From Smittium culicis (lineage: Eukaryota; Kickxellomycota; Harpellomycetes; Harpellales; Legeriomycetaceae), in the NCBI GenBank assembly GCA_001970855.1, contig LSSN01002707.1, positions 1 to 18,289 on the forward strand: a stretch of DNA of 18,289 bases. The letters are read 5' to 3'. Below the pieces are notes generated by a model. It was not told where the DNA came from. It saw only the letters and a program-made list of their open reading frames with translations, and did not search any database. Each line of letters starts with the position of its first letter. The first letter of the stretch is position 1. The position numbers and the translations under genes are program-made. This document shows positions 1-9,026 of the stretch, one piece after another.

Positions 1-617
1 GTATCGATTCTTTCAAGCGCTTGATCAGTCGATTCCAAGCTTCCATACTGTCGATTGAGTGCTTCTTTAAAACTGTTCCAGTCGGCTACGTTTGAGTCTG
101 GCTCGGCGTCCTACCAGTCGCGGGCAGGTCCTTTAAGTGATTCAACAACTAGTTCTCTCTTTTGAAAGTCTTTGAGAGTCGTGTAGTTCTCAAAGATCTC
201 GGTAACGCCATTTATCCATCTGTTGTAGGCAAAAGTCTTTCCTTCAAACACCGGAACTCTGGATATCTGCTTAATGGAATTTCCGCTAGCGCCGGCTGAA
301 AGATCATGAGTAGCAGTTCCTGATTGAAGAACGCTGATTCGTTCGTAGAGTTCGGCCTTCAGCTTGACTAGCTCCATCTCACGCTTGAGCATAGTGTTTT
401 CCATGACAGTCATTTGCAGGATCAGTTCGTTGTTCTTTTTGGATTCGGCTTCTAACTTGGCAAGAACTTACTGATGTTCTTCGGCGGCGCTCTGGAACTG
501 AGATTCACCTTGGATGAGCTGGTTTCTGAGCTCAGTTATTTCAGTTTCCTTGCTGATTAATAGAGCTTCAGCATTGTTGAGTTTTTCAGAAGTGACTTGG
601 ATTGAGGCGTCAGACAT
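1..617 (-). pseudogene. Gag-like protein of a Ty3/Gypsy-type LTR retrotransposon, 5' part, two in-frame stops
   Basis: Gag forms the capsid shell of the cytoplasmic retrotransposon particle. The frame opens at an ATG (615-617, minus strand; MSDASIQVTSEKL...) and stays in one phase to the window edge, about 205 codons. Residues 1-100 are rich in Glu, Lys, Leu and Gln and look like a coiled coil. From about residue 120 the sequence has the retrotransposon-gag layout: VPVFEGK..AYNRWI (about 121-135), L.G.ARDW (161-168), then ADWNSFKEALNRQYG (178-192). TAA at codon 50 (468-470) and TAG at codon 169 (111-113) break it. No frameshift is seen, so decay is recent or light. The ATG was chosen because it begins the coding-like composition and lies just downstream of the candidate leader and primer site. 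The rest of gag and pol would lie left of the window. The family call comes from motif order, not from a search. Confidence 0.68.
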
Positions 618-765
618 TGCAAATTGTGGATTCGATAATATAAGTTATGAGAAATAATAAAAGTAAATGAATCCTGGATTCGTTTTTTTTTTTTTTTTTT
701 TTTAGGATTCGAAAATATTTTGGCTAGAAATTAAAAAGAATAAATAAATATAGGCTGTAGGTAAT
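618..765 (-). other. Untranslated leader of the LTR element, with an A21/T21 tract
   Basis: This is the non-coding stretch between the candidate primer-binding site and the gag ATG. It contains a run of 21 T on the + strand (683-703), which would be A21 in the element's RNA. The heptamer GGATTCG occurs three times, at 628-634, 676-682 and 705-711; the last two flank the T-run. GAATCC-T-GGATTC (669-681) is a small perfect palindrome. The leader assignment depends on the gag and primer-site calls. Confidence 0.4.
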
Positions 766-783
766 TGCCCTGGTTCTCCACCA
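766..783 (-). other. Candidate primer-binding site
   Basis: On the minus strand the sequence reads ...TTTTCA-TT-TGGTGGAGAACC. A terminal CA (786-787), a 2-nt gap and a TGG start are the usual arrangement of an LTR end followed by the complement of a tRNA 3'-CCA end. The matching tRNA could not be named. Position and polarity agree with the gag frame. A chance TGG is possible. Confidence 0.38.
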
Positions 784-938
784 AATGAAAAGTGTCAATT
801 AAAAGCAGTTTTATTTAAGCCAAGTGCAAAATTTAAAGCTAAGGAAAGAGAGAGAGAGATTCAAAATAAATAACTAAAACTAAAATATATATACTATGAA
901 AATATGTAGATAAATATGTGTAGCTAAATATGTTCACA

Positions 939-973
939 ATTGGCTGAATTAAGATTAAGTTAATTCAGCCAAT
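939..973. repeat. Perfect 13-bp inverted repeat with CCAAT box at each end
   Basis: The arms ATTGGCTGAATTA (939-951) and TAATTCAGCCAAT (961-973) are exact reverse complements around a 9-nt spacer. Each arm begins or ends with a CCAAT pentamer followed by the same TTCAG extension. The sequence could form a hairpin in RNA or a paired protein-binding site. Confidence 0.8.
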
Positions 974-1165
974 AGTTTTATCGACCGTTCATATCTCATG
1001 ATATAATTGGCCGTCCATAATGAAACTTATATCATTCGATAGGCAATGATATTATCTATTGATTGGCAACATAAATAGTACTAGATGTATCGATCTTATC
1101 GGCTTAATTTGGTATCTTTGATTATCCAATCGTAACAATATATTTTTATTTAGTTATTGGCTATT

Positions 1166-1192
1166 GCTGAAATGACGTATGGTCATTTCAGC
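1166..1192. repeat. Perfect 11-bp inverted repeat, 5-nt loop
   Basis: GCTGAAATGAC (1166-1176) and GTCATTTCAGC (1182-1192) are exact reverse complements around GTATG. An ATTGG (1156) and a CCAAT (1192) flank it, so it repeats the design of the 939-973 palindrome (CCAAT joined to CTGAA/TTCAG) with a diverged core. Confidence 0.8.
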
Positions 1193-1383
1193 CAATAGAA
1201 GTACTTTTAGTCAATACTTCATGTTCTACTTGTCCAACAGCATTTCAAGATATGTCATTCAACAGCTGGCTATCTCGGCTGTTAATTGGTCTCGTCAATA
1301 TGTCTGAATCCTGGTTGCTGATTGGCGTAAAAAAAGCACATTAAGTTATAAAATGACAATGCAATAATACTGGCTTTCAATAA

Positions 1384-1707
1384 AGGAAATCAGCGGTCAT
1401 AGATCTCATCAGTGGCAACCTGGGCTTAACTTTAGAGCTTATGATCTCCAGCTTAGTCTGTAAGCGTGCGTGTCATAAATGACCGACTACAAAAACTTGT
1501 ATCTCCGACCTCATCAAGGCTCCTATGAAGGCGCAAATGGCTACCTGGGTGACCGGAAACGCCCGGTGGATCAAAAATTTTTGCTCTCAAGATTCAAACG
1601 GTCAGACTATAATCACAATAGTTGACCGGAAACGACGAAATAACCGGTCAGTCATCCATCGGTGGACGGTGGATCGGAAAATCGACAAAAAAAGGCAACT
1701 GGGTTGA
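1384..1707 (+). pseudogene. Degenerate LINE ORF fragment, upstream frame with a diverged zinc-finger copy
   Basis: One + strand frame is open from 1384 except for TGA at 1480-1482, and ends at TGA 1705-1707; a TAA at 1381-1383 precedes it. GC is coding-like (SAVIDLISGNLG..., then ISDLIKAPMKAQMATWV). The part around 1570-1680 resembles the zinc-finger segment at 1823-1930: both contain the identical 14-mer TCAAAAATTTTTGC (1571-1584 and 1824-1837), read as KNFC in each local frame, followed by similar AAACGGTC and CGAAATNACCG blocks. I read it as an older, diverged copy of the same LINE 3' region. The domain upstream of the finger is not recognised. Confidence 0.33.
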
Positions 1708-1951
1708 CCTTCAAGCAATGTATCCGGACCTGAAGCTGGGCCTTCAGGATGTTGGGAAAATGCGTATAGGCACATTCCGGACCGCCCAGCGCCTGTCGAA
1801 CATGAAAATCGTCGACCAAAAATTCAAAAATTTTTGCCCCTGCTGCAACTTGTGTGTGCCTGAAACGGTCGACCACATACTTCTGAGCTGCAGCCGGTGG
1901 CGAAATCACCGATCATCGACGATCGGCCGGTTCATACCGACGCCGATCTGA
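1622..1951 (+). pseudogene. C-terminal zinc-finger tail of a LINE reverse-transcriptase ORF
   Basis: The longest coding-like frame here runs to TGA 1949-1951, with no ATG at its start and in-frame stops just upstream (TAG 1619-1621, TAA 1610-1612). It reads DLQAMYPDLKLGLQ, then IGTFRTAQRLSNMKIV, then CPCCNLC...ETVDHILLSCSRWRNHR. The spacing CPxC...ETVxHxLxxCxRW is the hallmark of the C-terminal zinc finger found after the polymerase domain in many non-LTR retrotransposons, where it is thought to help bind nucleic acid during target-primed reverse transcription. The polymerase core and endonuclease are absent, so this is a 5'-truncated, broken copy. The family assignment comes from the motif only. 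Confidence 0.58.
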
Positions 1952-1962
1952 TCTGATCTGAT
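1945..1962 (+). repeat. Short GATCT tandem repeat at the end of the LINE frame
   Basis: Three GATCT units plus GAT overlap the ORF's stop codon and are followed by GAAAAAAA. Short simple repeats or A-runs commonly mark LINE 3' ends, so this may be close to the original 3' terminus. It may also be simple slippage. Confidence 0.5.
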
Positions 1963-2040
1963 GAAAAAAATTTACTTTCGAATTTAAATGAAGATCGGCT
2001 GGCGCTAATTTGAAAACTCGGTGGGTAGGGGTATTTATAA

Positions 2041-2220
2041 TATAAGATCAAGCTTAGAGTCGGGATAGCCGATCATAATTTTGAGCTGGAAACAGCCAAA
2101 TTTTTGAACGGCATACGGGTTCCCAGAAAATTTATACTTCAAAATATAAGTGAATCTATTCATTTTGAAACAATCACCAGTGAGTATGTAGCTCCTATAT
2201 TGGTGGAGATGGGTCAGTAG
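2041..2220 (+). pseudogene. Unrecognised 59-codon open stretch at the edge of the GC-normal block
   Basis: The frame is open from after TAA (2038-2040) to TAG (2218-2220) with coding-like residue diversity (ELETAKFLNGIRVPRKFIL, then SEYVAPILVEMGQ at the end). It has no ATG start. It lies directly after the LINE zinc-finger tail. The AKFLNGIRVPRKFIL segment would suit the region after the finger of a LINE ORF following frameshifts, but this is inference. GC collapses immediately after its stop codon. Confidence 0.3.
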
Positions 2221-5200
2221 AAAAAAATTTTAAATGCTTTTTTGTTGTTTTTTGTATCCTTTTAAATTGAATTTATATTCTCTGAGACAAATACATTTTA
2301 AATTTATCTAATACCATCTGATTATCACAATCTTAAATAGTTTAGTATATATTTTTTATTTTTAATTTTTTTGAAAGCGTTATTGAAATTTATTTGTGTT
2401 TTTTTTTTTCGGTTATCTTTTTATATTAGATTTTATCTATATATTTATTTGATCATGATAGAGAAATTTAAGTATGATAAACCCCTTAACTGATTCATTA
2501 TTACTTAAGAAATGCACAGAATTTAATATAAGTTTTACTGTTTATTTAATTCATTAGCAAGAAATCATTTAAAATTATCATCACGAAAAAAATATACTTT
2601 TTTATTACTGATTTCAATAATGCCTATCGATTCCTTTATTATATGCTTCTGAATTTTCAACTAGTATGATATAAAATTATCCCTAATATATTCTTAATTG
2701 CGTATAAGACTATAATAAGGGGCATAATTAAGCAGATAAATCACATTGAATCACTCTTTGAGGTCTAGATATTTCGAATTTGTTATAAAATTCCGATCAA
2801 AGCATAATATTTACAAAAATAGAGATATACTCAAACATTTATAAATATAATAACCCAAGTAATATAGATTGAATAGTAAAATAAAAATAGCATAATATTT
2901 ATTATTTTTGACAAGTGAATAATATATGACCACATTTATATAGGCGCATACAATAATTTACCTGATATATGTCAAGTAAAATAGTTATTCTAAGGAAATC
3001 TTACTATTTATAAAAAGACTGATTTCTACGGAAAATGATTAATTTTAATTATAGAACTGTATGAAAACGTGACTAAGGATAGTTTACGAAATTTAATGGT
3101 CAAATTATCTGGTCAAATAATTTTTAAATAATATATTTCGGATTAAATGATAATAGAGAGCCATAATTACACAACTATCTAATATTTAACATTATTATTA
3201 CCTCATACACATTCGCAGTTATATAATATTAAATTAAGATTTAAAAGTAAATGAAGTCTTTGGGTGCATAACACGATTTAGATATTCAAAAAATTTAGCT
3301 ATTAAAATGAAAATCAACTAAATTTGATGAATAATATTTAAAGTTTATGGTATTTAAAATTTGAACTGAAAATTCCAAATACTGGATTATGAAAGTATTT
3401 GGAATTGATAATTCGAATTAAGAATATTAAATATATTTTTATTTATTAAATATTCTTCGATATGAATCATTTATTTTGATATTAAATTTACTAGTAAATC
3501 TTTTATATCAATTTATTATAAAAAAATTGATACTAAAAAATAATTTTTCTCATCTTAAAATTGCATGATAATTTTTTAAAGAGTATTCATTAGAGGCGGA
3601 TCTTGAAAGATAAGAAGTTATCATCTTTATTTTTTTATGCTACAAATACAAATGGTACCTCGATTGATTTTTGTTAATTTTAAACGATTTCCCATATATA
3701 AAATCCGAAAATTTATAAGATATAATATTATATCTTTGAATGCCAATTAAATAATAAAAATAAAATCAATTAGCTATTTCAAATTATATACTATTTATGT
3801 AATACTAATTTCAAACTAATATATTTTATTTACATATAAAAATTCATAATTTTAGAAATTGATTGAAAGAAAGATAAAAAGATAAATGAAGTATAGAAAA
3901 TAAATAAAAAAATGTTATATATTGTAAATCTTTAGGTCTTATAGGATAAAAAGTTCAGAAAATATTCATAAAATTTAGAAAAAGTCGAAATTTATTTTAA
4001 TTTTATATAATAAGAAGTACAGAATATGTCAAAGAATAAAATTAGTAATCTTATTCTACAATTTGATTTACTTTCTGTATTTTCCAAAAATAATTCTTAT
4101 AGAATTAATTGTAATGACCAGCATGGCTGTATTAAAAAAAATTTTAAATTATTTATACCAAGATAAATTTAATAAGATTGTTTTAAAAACTTATTGAGTA
4201 TAATGATGATGTCATAATTAAGTTGGAATTTTAGTGATACAAACATAAATAACACCTTTTTTTTAGTAAACTTACAATATTTATTATAAAAATTTTAAAA
4301 CCACAAAATTTGAGATGAAATTAGATAATTATACAAATCGCGACTGATAAGCAAAAAAATCATAATTTTAGAATAGCTACGTTTAGGTGAAAAGTTTAAA
4401 TAAAGCTATAAAGACGAATTTAAATTTGAATTCAGAAATTTAATATCTTACTTAGTCACATAATATTAATAAATCATCATAATTCATAATTAAATAGTTT
4501 ATATCAAAATTTATAACGTTTAATTATTATATTAAACCTAATCTTAAATCAAAACATAAACTTTAAATACTTAAACACTATTATGAGATCACGAGCAGAT
4601 TTTATAAATATCTGAAAAAATCTGCTATGATAGTGTTAACTTTAACACAGAATATTTAATTTTTTTATTTAATAATTACTATTTTTTTATGAATAATATA
4701 AATTATTATATTTTTTACATGTATTGTATCAAAGAATACCGTATAAGATATTCAAAAATTTTAGTAAGAATAATTTGTGTATATTTATTCTTTTTCATCC
4801 AGCTTACTTATCTCTAATCTATTAGAATATTTATATAAAAAAAACAGAAAATTTTTACTAACGGATAAAATTAATCATTTGATATTTTAGCTGATTTTTT
4901 TTACCAATATATAAAATATAAATGCATTTTATTATCTTATAAACGATAATATTACAGAAATTCATGTAATTTTTATTGCTATTATTTATGTTAATTATTG
5001 TAATTAGTTTGAAATTTTATTATATTGCTAGTATTTAGATAAAATGAGACAATTGAGTTAGTATTTAAAATAATTTTCAAAGAAACCACTTTTCCAAATA
5101 AAGAGTATCAGTATATCTATTTCAATATTAAATTATTACATAGTCAACATGATATTTATGTTATATAGAAAATAAAACTTATAAAAGGAAACTACTAAAA

Positions 5201-6413
5201 GCACTCCACTTTTTTGCCAAAATTACTCAATAAACAATACAACTTAAATTTATTGGTTATTTTATTGAAGAAATATTTAAGAATATAAAATTTTTTAGTT
5301 AGGGTTTATTATTTTTATAACTTATCTAGTACTCGATTTTAAAAATTAATTCAATAGACTGACTTAGAGGGTATAAATTTTTTATAATATTTTAAATATA
5401 ATAAATCTTAAAAAACAAAGATCTACTCTGAAATTTTTGAATTCAAACTCAATTTGCAAATAAATCTTTAGATTCAGATAAAGTGTGCTTTTTATCTTTC
5501 TATTTATTTGAATAAACAAAAATAAAAAGTGTAATGGGCTTCCCTAAATAACATTGTTCTATGTATAACTTACTTTGATTCATAATATAATTTAAATTTA
5601 TATAAAAAAACAATAACGCCGATATTTTAAAACTAGAATGAAAAACTACCAAATAAAAAATAAAATTAAATAAACTAATATTGATATAATACTTAATTTG
5701 CTGTTTTTAGGGCTCGACATTTTAACATTGCTAATTTTTCCACACTAACTACACTTTTTAAACTAGTTTTTTTGGAAAAATTCAAATAATGAGGGATTTC
5801 GCTATTTTGGTGACAGTTTTATTTTTTTAGATTTATTAGGCCTTCTATCGGTATTCTACACTTAAGATTTAGCTGGAGAAATTATTCTTGAACTAATAAT
5901 TTCAAATAATTGATATAGCTAAAAATTTTTTCTAAAGCCGAGAATTTTATTAAAATTTTTGTAATAATCATCTAAGAATTGTTTAATTTGGCAGTCGAAT
6001 GATTCATCAGAATCGAAAAATGAATATTTCAGAGCTTATTATTTATTAAAAACCTAAATATAATTATTTATAGCATATTTATAGATTTAATATTTAAAAT
6101 AATGCTTTTTAAGCTATGAGAGCATTGAAACCTCATTGATGCTCAAATTGTAATTTTACATCTAAAGAGGGCTATTATTTAATATTTTTAATTGGTTTTG
6201 ATTATGAACTCTTATCTTTTTGATTTATTACTGAAATTTTGAAGATAATATTTCTGAATATAAGATCTTTAAAGATAGTTTGGGACTTATTTTGGACCTG
6301 ATACTATATTAAGTTTAATTTTTTTATATTTTATAAAAAGAATAAATAGAAGTATATTAGTTAATATATTTATTTGACTAATACTAGTGAGAAACTGAAG
6401 AATAAGGAAATAT
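2221..6413. other. AT-rich gene desert
   Basis: I see no gene in this stretch. A+T is very high, all six frames are densely stopped, and no RNA gene signature was noticed. Two hairpin-capable sequences stand out. One is a perfect 13-bp inverted repeat at 3371-3383/3394-3406 (AATTCCAAATACT arms, 10-nt loop). The other is a two-step stem at 4574-4581/4630-4637 (AACACTAT) enclosing 4594-4603/4617-4626 (AGCAGATTTT). In sequence this AT-rich such repeats are only mildly unexpected. Confidence 0.7.
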
Positions 6414-6701
6414 GAAACTAAGAAACTAAGAAACTAAGAAACTAAGAAACTAAGAAACTAAGAAACTAAGAAACTAAGAAACTAAGAAACTAAGAAACTA
6501 AGAAACTAAGAAACTAAGAAACTAAGAAACTAAGAAACTAAGAAACTAAGAAACTAAGAAACTAAGAAACTAAGAAACTAAGAAACTAAGAAACTAAGAA
6601 ACTAAGAAACTAAGAAACTAAGAAACTAAGAAACTAAGAAACTAAGAAACTAAGAAACTAAGAAACTAAGAAACTAAGAAACTAAGAAACTAAGAAACTA
6701 A
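6414..6701 (+). repeat. Perfect octamer tandem array (GAAACTAA)36
   Basis: Thirty-six exact copies of GAAACTAA fill 288 bp with no mismatch seen. A degenerate GAAACTGA precedes the array at 6391-6398. The period is 8 and each unit contains TAA, so no frame can stay open on the + strand; on the minus strand TTAGTTTC also gives a stop in each phase cycle. The array is therefore non-coding. Exact identity implies recent slippage expansion in otherwise decayed surroundings. The unit lacks the G-runs of a telomere repeat. It has no spacers, so it is not a CRISPR array. Confidence 0.97.
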
Positions 6702-6807
6702 TGAAAATTATAACAGATTAAATGACATGCATTTCTATGAGTTGGAAATTCAATCGTTGAAGTATCTTTAGAATGAAATTTTATTTATAATGAAATTGTA
6801 AATCTAA

Positions 6808-6921
6808 GCTTATGGCGTAGGATTTACTGTAGTAATTATTGCGCACAGTGATCGCTTTACAGCCTGGGATTGTTCTAGAAAATATAGTTGTAAGGATGAA
6901 TTATTAGATATTGACCTTTGA
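6808..6921 (+). pseudogene. Small GC-richer coding-like island, unrecognised
   Basis: Thirty-seven codons are open between TAA (6805-6807) and TGA (6919-6921), reading AYGVGFTVVIIAHSDRF then TAWDCSRKYSCKDELL. Trp, Cys, Asp, His and Arg are common here although the surrounding DNA is nearly all A/T, and GC is visibly higher than on either side. There is no ATG and no recognised family. It may be an exon fragment or a piece of an old transposon ORF. The length alone is not significant; the composition is what drew attention. Confidence 0.25.
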
Positions 6922-8894
6922 CCTCCAATATTTATATCTCAAATACCTATAGATACCCTTTAATATTTTTTAGTATCGAGTGAGCTGCTTAATCTCTATA
7001 GACTTTTTTTTTCAAAGTGCGAATATTTAACAACTCATTTAATTTTAATAAATATCGTGTATAGGAGCAATATAGTAACCAAGTATCTATAAAAATCTTT
7101 ATAAATAGACATATTTGATTATAAATATATTAATCTCTATTGAATTATTAATCTTTTTATGGATTTATTATTTTGTACCATTTTATGTTATATCCGATTT
7201 TCATCTTCATTTATTTCACTTTTTTTTGTTTTTGGCGATACGTTCTTATTATAGTGTTAAAAATATTAATTTTCTCAATTAGATTAAAAGCCCTTTTTAG
7301 CATTCATTAGTGCCAATTATCAATCTTTTCGAATATCCGGTGGTTAAATTATGCCATTAAAGAGCTCTTTATAGTTATTTATCGCCCAAAGATAAAGCTC
7401 TTCTGTTTCTAATTTAATAAAAAATGAGCAAGAAAAGAAGTTTATTCTGATGCTTAAAACACAAAAAATTTCATAAAGATTTAAATTGGATTTATTGGTT
7501 ATTTAGGTAAATCCATTATTATAATACTTGAACTTTCCTCAGTAGGCTGATTCGATTTTTCCTTCGCAAACAGTAAACAGATAATTCTATCATTTTCATA
7601 GATATAATATCTATTTAATATATTTCCCGTGTAAAGAGAATCAAATAAAGCATGCATTAATTTTCTAATTTTAAATTTGAAACTCTAATTCCCTGAATTT
7701 GGTTGTAAAATTTTTTACTATCTATTGGATGATTCGGAGTTTTTTGTTGAAGTACAGTCAAATTTTCCCTCAGAGCTAAACCTGATCCATAAAGCTGAGA
7801 TATAACTACTTTTTTATCATCAATTAATGACCAGATTTAGTAAACATCAATAACATCTTTATCCAGAGAATGATTGTTCACTAGGTTTAAAATCCTGTTT
7901 ATCCATACACTAATCTTTTTTTTAGCAACATAAATTGCAAATGAAATTACGGATATTTTTTTTTACAAATACTCAATTGTTGTAAAGCATGTTTCCTATT
8001 ATAATCGCGCCCATTTCATAGGCAATATAGATATGGTATTTTTTTGAACTCCTAATTTATAAGTTGAAATTTTGCTTCAAGTATTTATTAGAAGCTCATT
8101 CACTAATTCATCCCTGTTATGATACTCATTATTTAATAAATCCTATCTAATGTAAATTTATTAAAAAACTACATTATTAAGATATTTATTAAAAGCGTTT
8201 TTAAAAATTAGATTCAGATTGAGATTAAAAAGGTTAAATATGTGGAAGTTCTGATCAAGAACTTCCAAATGAAACTCAAAAAAGTACTTATTTGTAAATC
8301 TTGGCGATCTTAATAAAGAAAAGGAACAGTAATGCAGAATAATTTGAGCTTATTTTAAACTAAATAAAATTTAATAGGTGGATTTGCAATTAATATCTAT
8401 AAAATATTAGAAATCCACTACTTATAATCTTATACTGCTAACTATCAATGTGCAGATCATCAATAAAACGAATGCAAATTATTTATGCTTTTCTTGTAGC
8501 GATAAAAAAATTAAATAAAACGACTACTAGGTCCAAAAAAATCAAGACGTAAAAATGAAATAAAACTTTAAAAAGCAATAATATTCTGAGTGTTAGAAAA
8601 AAGCACCATATTTTTTAAAATAAAAGAATTCATTAACAATTCAATATCTTGTCAAACATTAATAAATTTAAAAAATATATTAAACCTCATTAATACAACA
8701 AATAATTTACTATAATAGTTAATTAAAACTCAACCAAGCTTTTTTATTTTATTTCACTACATTTTTTACTCAAACCAATTTTAATTATTAAACCTCATTC
8801 ACCAAATTATAAATTTACAAAAAAATATTATATAATCTAAAAAAATATATATAATATCAATAATAAAAGAACAAAAACAACATTTCTATTTACT
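6922..8894. other. AT-rich desert with one weak coding-like frame
   Basis: No intact gene is seen. One + strand frame at 7689-7911 is interrupted only by TAA at 7803 and 7851 (segments PEFGCKIFYYLLDDSEFFVE and HLYPENDCSLGLKSCLSIH), but its stop density is only slightly below chance. A perfect 10-bp hairpin lies at 8243-8252/8258-8267 (TGGAAGTTCT, 5-nt loop). A smaller one lies at 8378-8385/8411-8418 (GTGGATTT). Confidence 0.6.
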
Positions 8895-9026
8895 ATGACT
8901 AACGAAAGTATTAATAAAGATCTCACTGATTCTTCCTAAACATTCAAGGAGACTGATGGTTCCAAGGAATGCATAGTCTTACGCAGAAAGCCGTCATTGG
9001 AACAGGAGAACCCTCCACAAATATAA
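8895..9026 (+). pseudogene. Short ORF-like island with one in-frame stop, unrecognised
   Basis: From ATG 8895 the frame reads MTNESINKDLTDSS, then TAA (8937-8939), then TFKETDGSKECIVLRRK and PSLEQENPPQI, ending at TAA 9024-9026. This is 42 sense codons interrupted once. GC is clearly raised over about 130 bp and falls sharply just after the end. The hydrophilic, Ser/Glu/Lys-rich peptide resembles no family I can name. It could be the 5' end of a dead gene (gene start, then decay) or an exon relic. A functional microprotein would require using the 14-codon ORF alone. Confidence 0.28.

Larger units (their letters stand above)
939..1325. promoter_or_regulatory. Cluster of nine CCAAT/ATTGG boxes
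   Basis: ATTGG occurs at 939-943, 1006-1010, 1062-1066, 1156-1160, 1285-1289 and 1321-1325. CCAAT occurs at 969-973, 1126-1130 and 1192-1196. Roughly one would be expected in this length at this composition. CCAAT is the known target of the NF-Y/HAP complex in eukaryotic promoters, and LTRs carry the element's promoter. A regulatory role here is inferred from the clustering; no start site was identified. Confidence 0.42.
786..1379 (-). mobile_element. Candidate 5' LTR of the leftward retrotransposon
   Basis: The inner end is placed at the TG/CA next to the primer-site candidate. The outer end is placed at ..CTTTCA (1374-1379) because it gives a 5-bp inverted terminus TGAAA...TTTCA and a plausible length of about 594 bp. 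It is also where the moderately AT-rich non-coding sequence gives way to LINE-like coding sequence. The second LTR is outside the window, so the outer boundary and target-site duplication cannot be tested; other CA ends (for example near 1340) are possible. The interval carries a GA-rich stretch (844-859), nine CCAAT boxes and two inverted repeats. No coding frame is seen. Confidence 0.38.

Noticed and set aside
1652..1909. 85-codon minus-strand frame opposite the LINE tail
   Set aside because: It is a shadow of the + strand zinc-finger frame, which has the recognisable CPCC...H...C motif.
6414..6701. CRISPR array or telomere
   Set aside because: The octamers are contiguous with no spacers, and the unit is not G-rich or terminal.
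1..9026. Alternative genetic code with TAA/TAG read as Gln
   Set aside because: The in-frame stops in gag and in the 8895 island are all TAA or TAG, which first suggested this. However, gag uses CAA/CAG freely for Gln, the LINE fragments also contain TGA, and TGA is simply the rarer stop at this composition.
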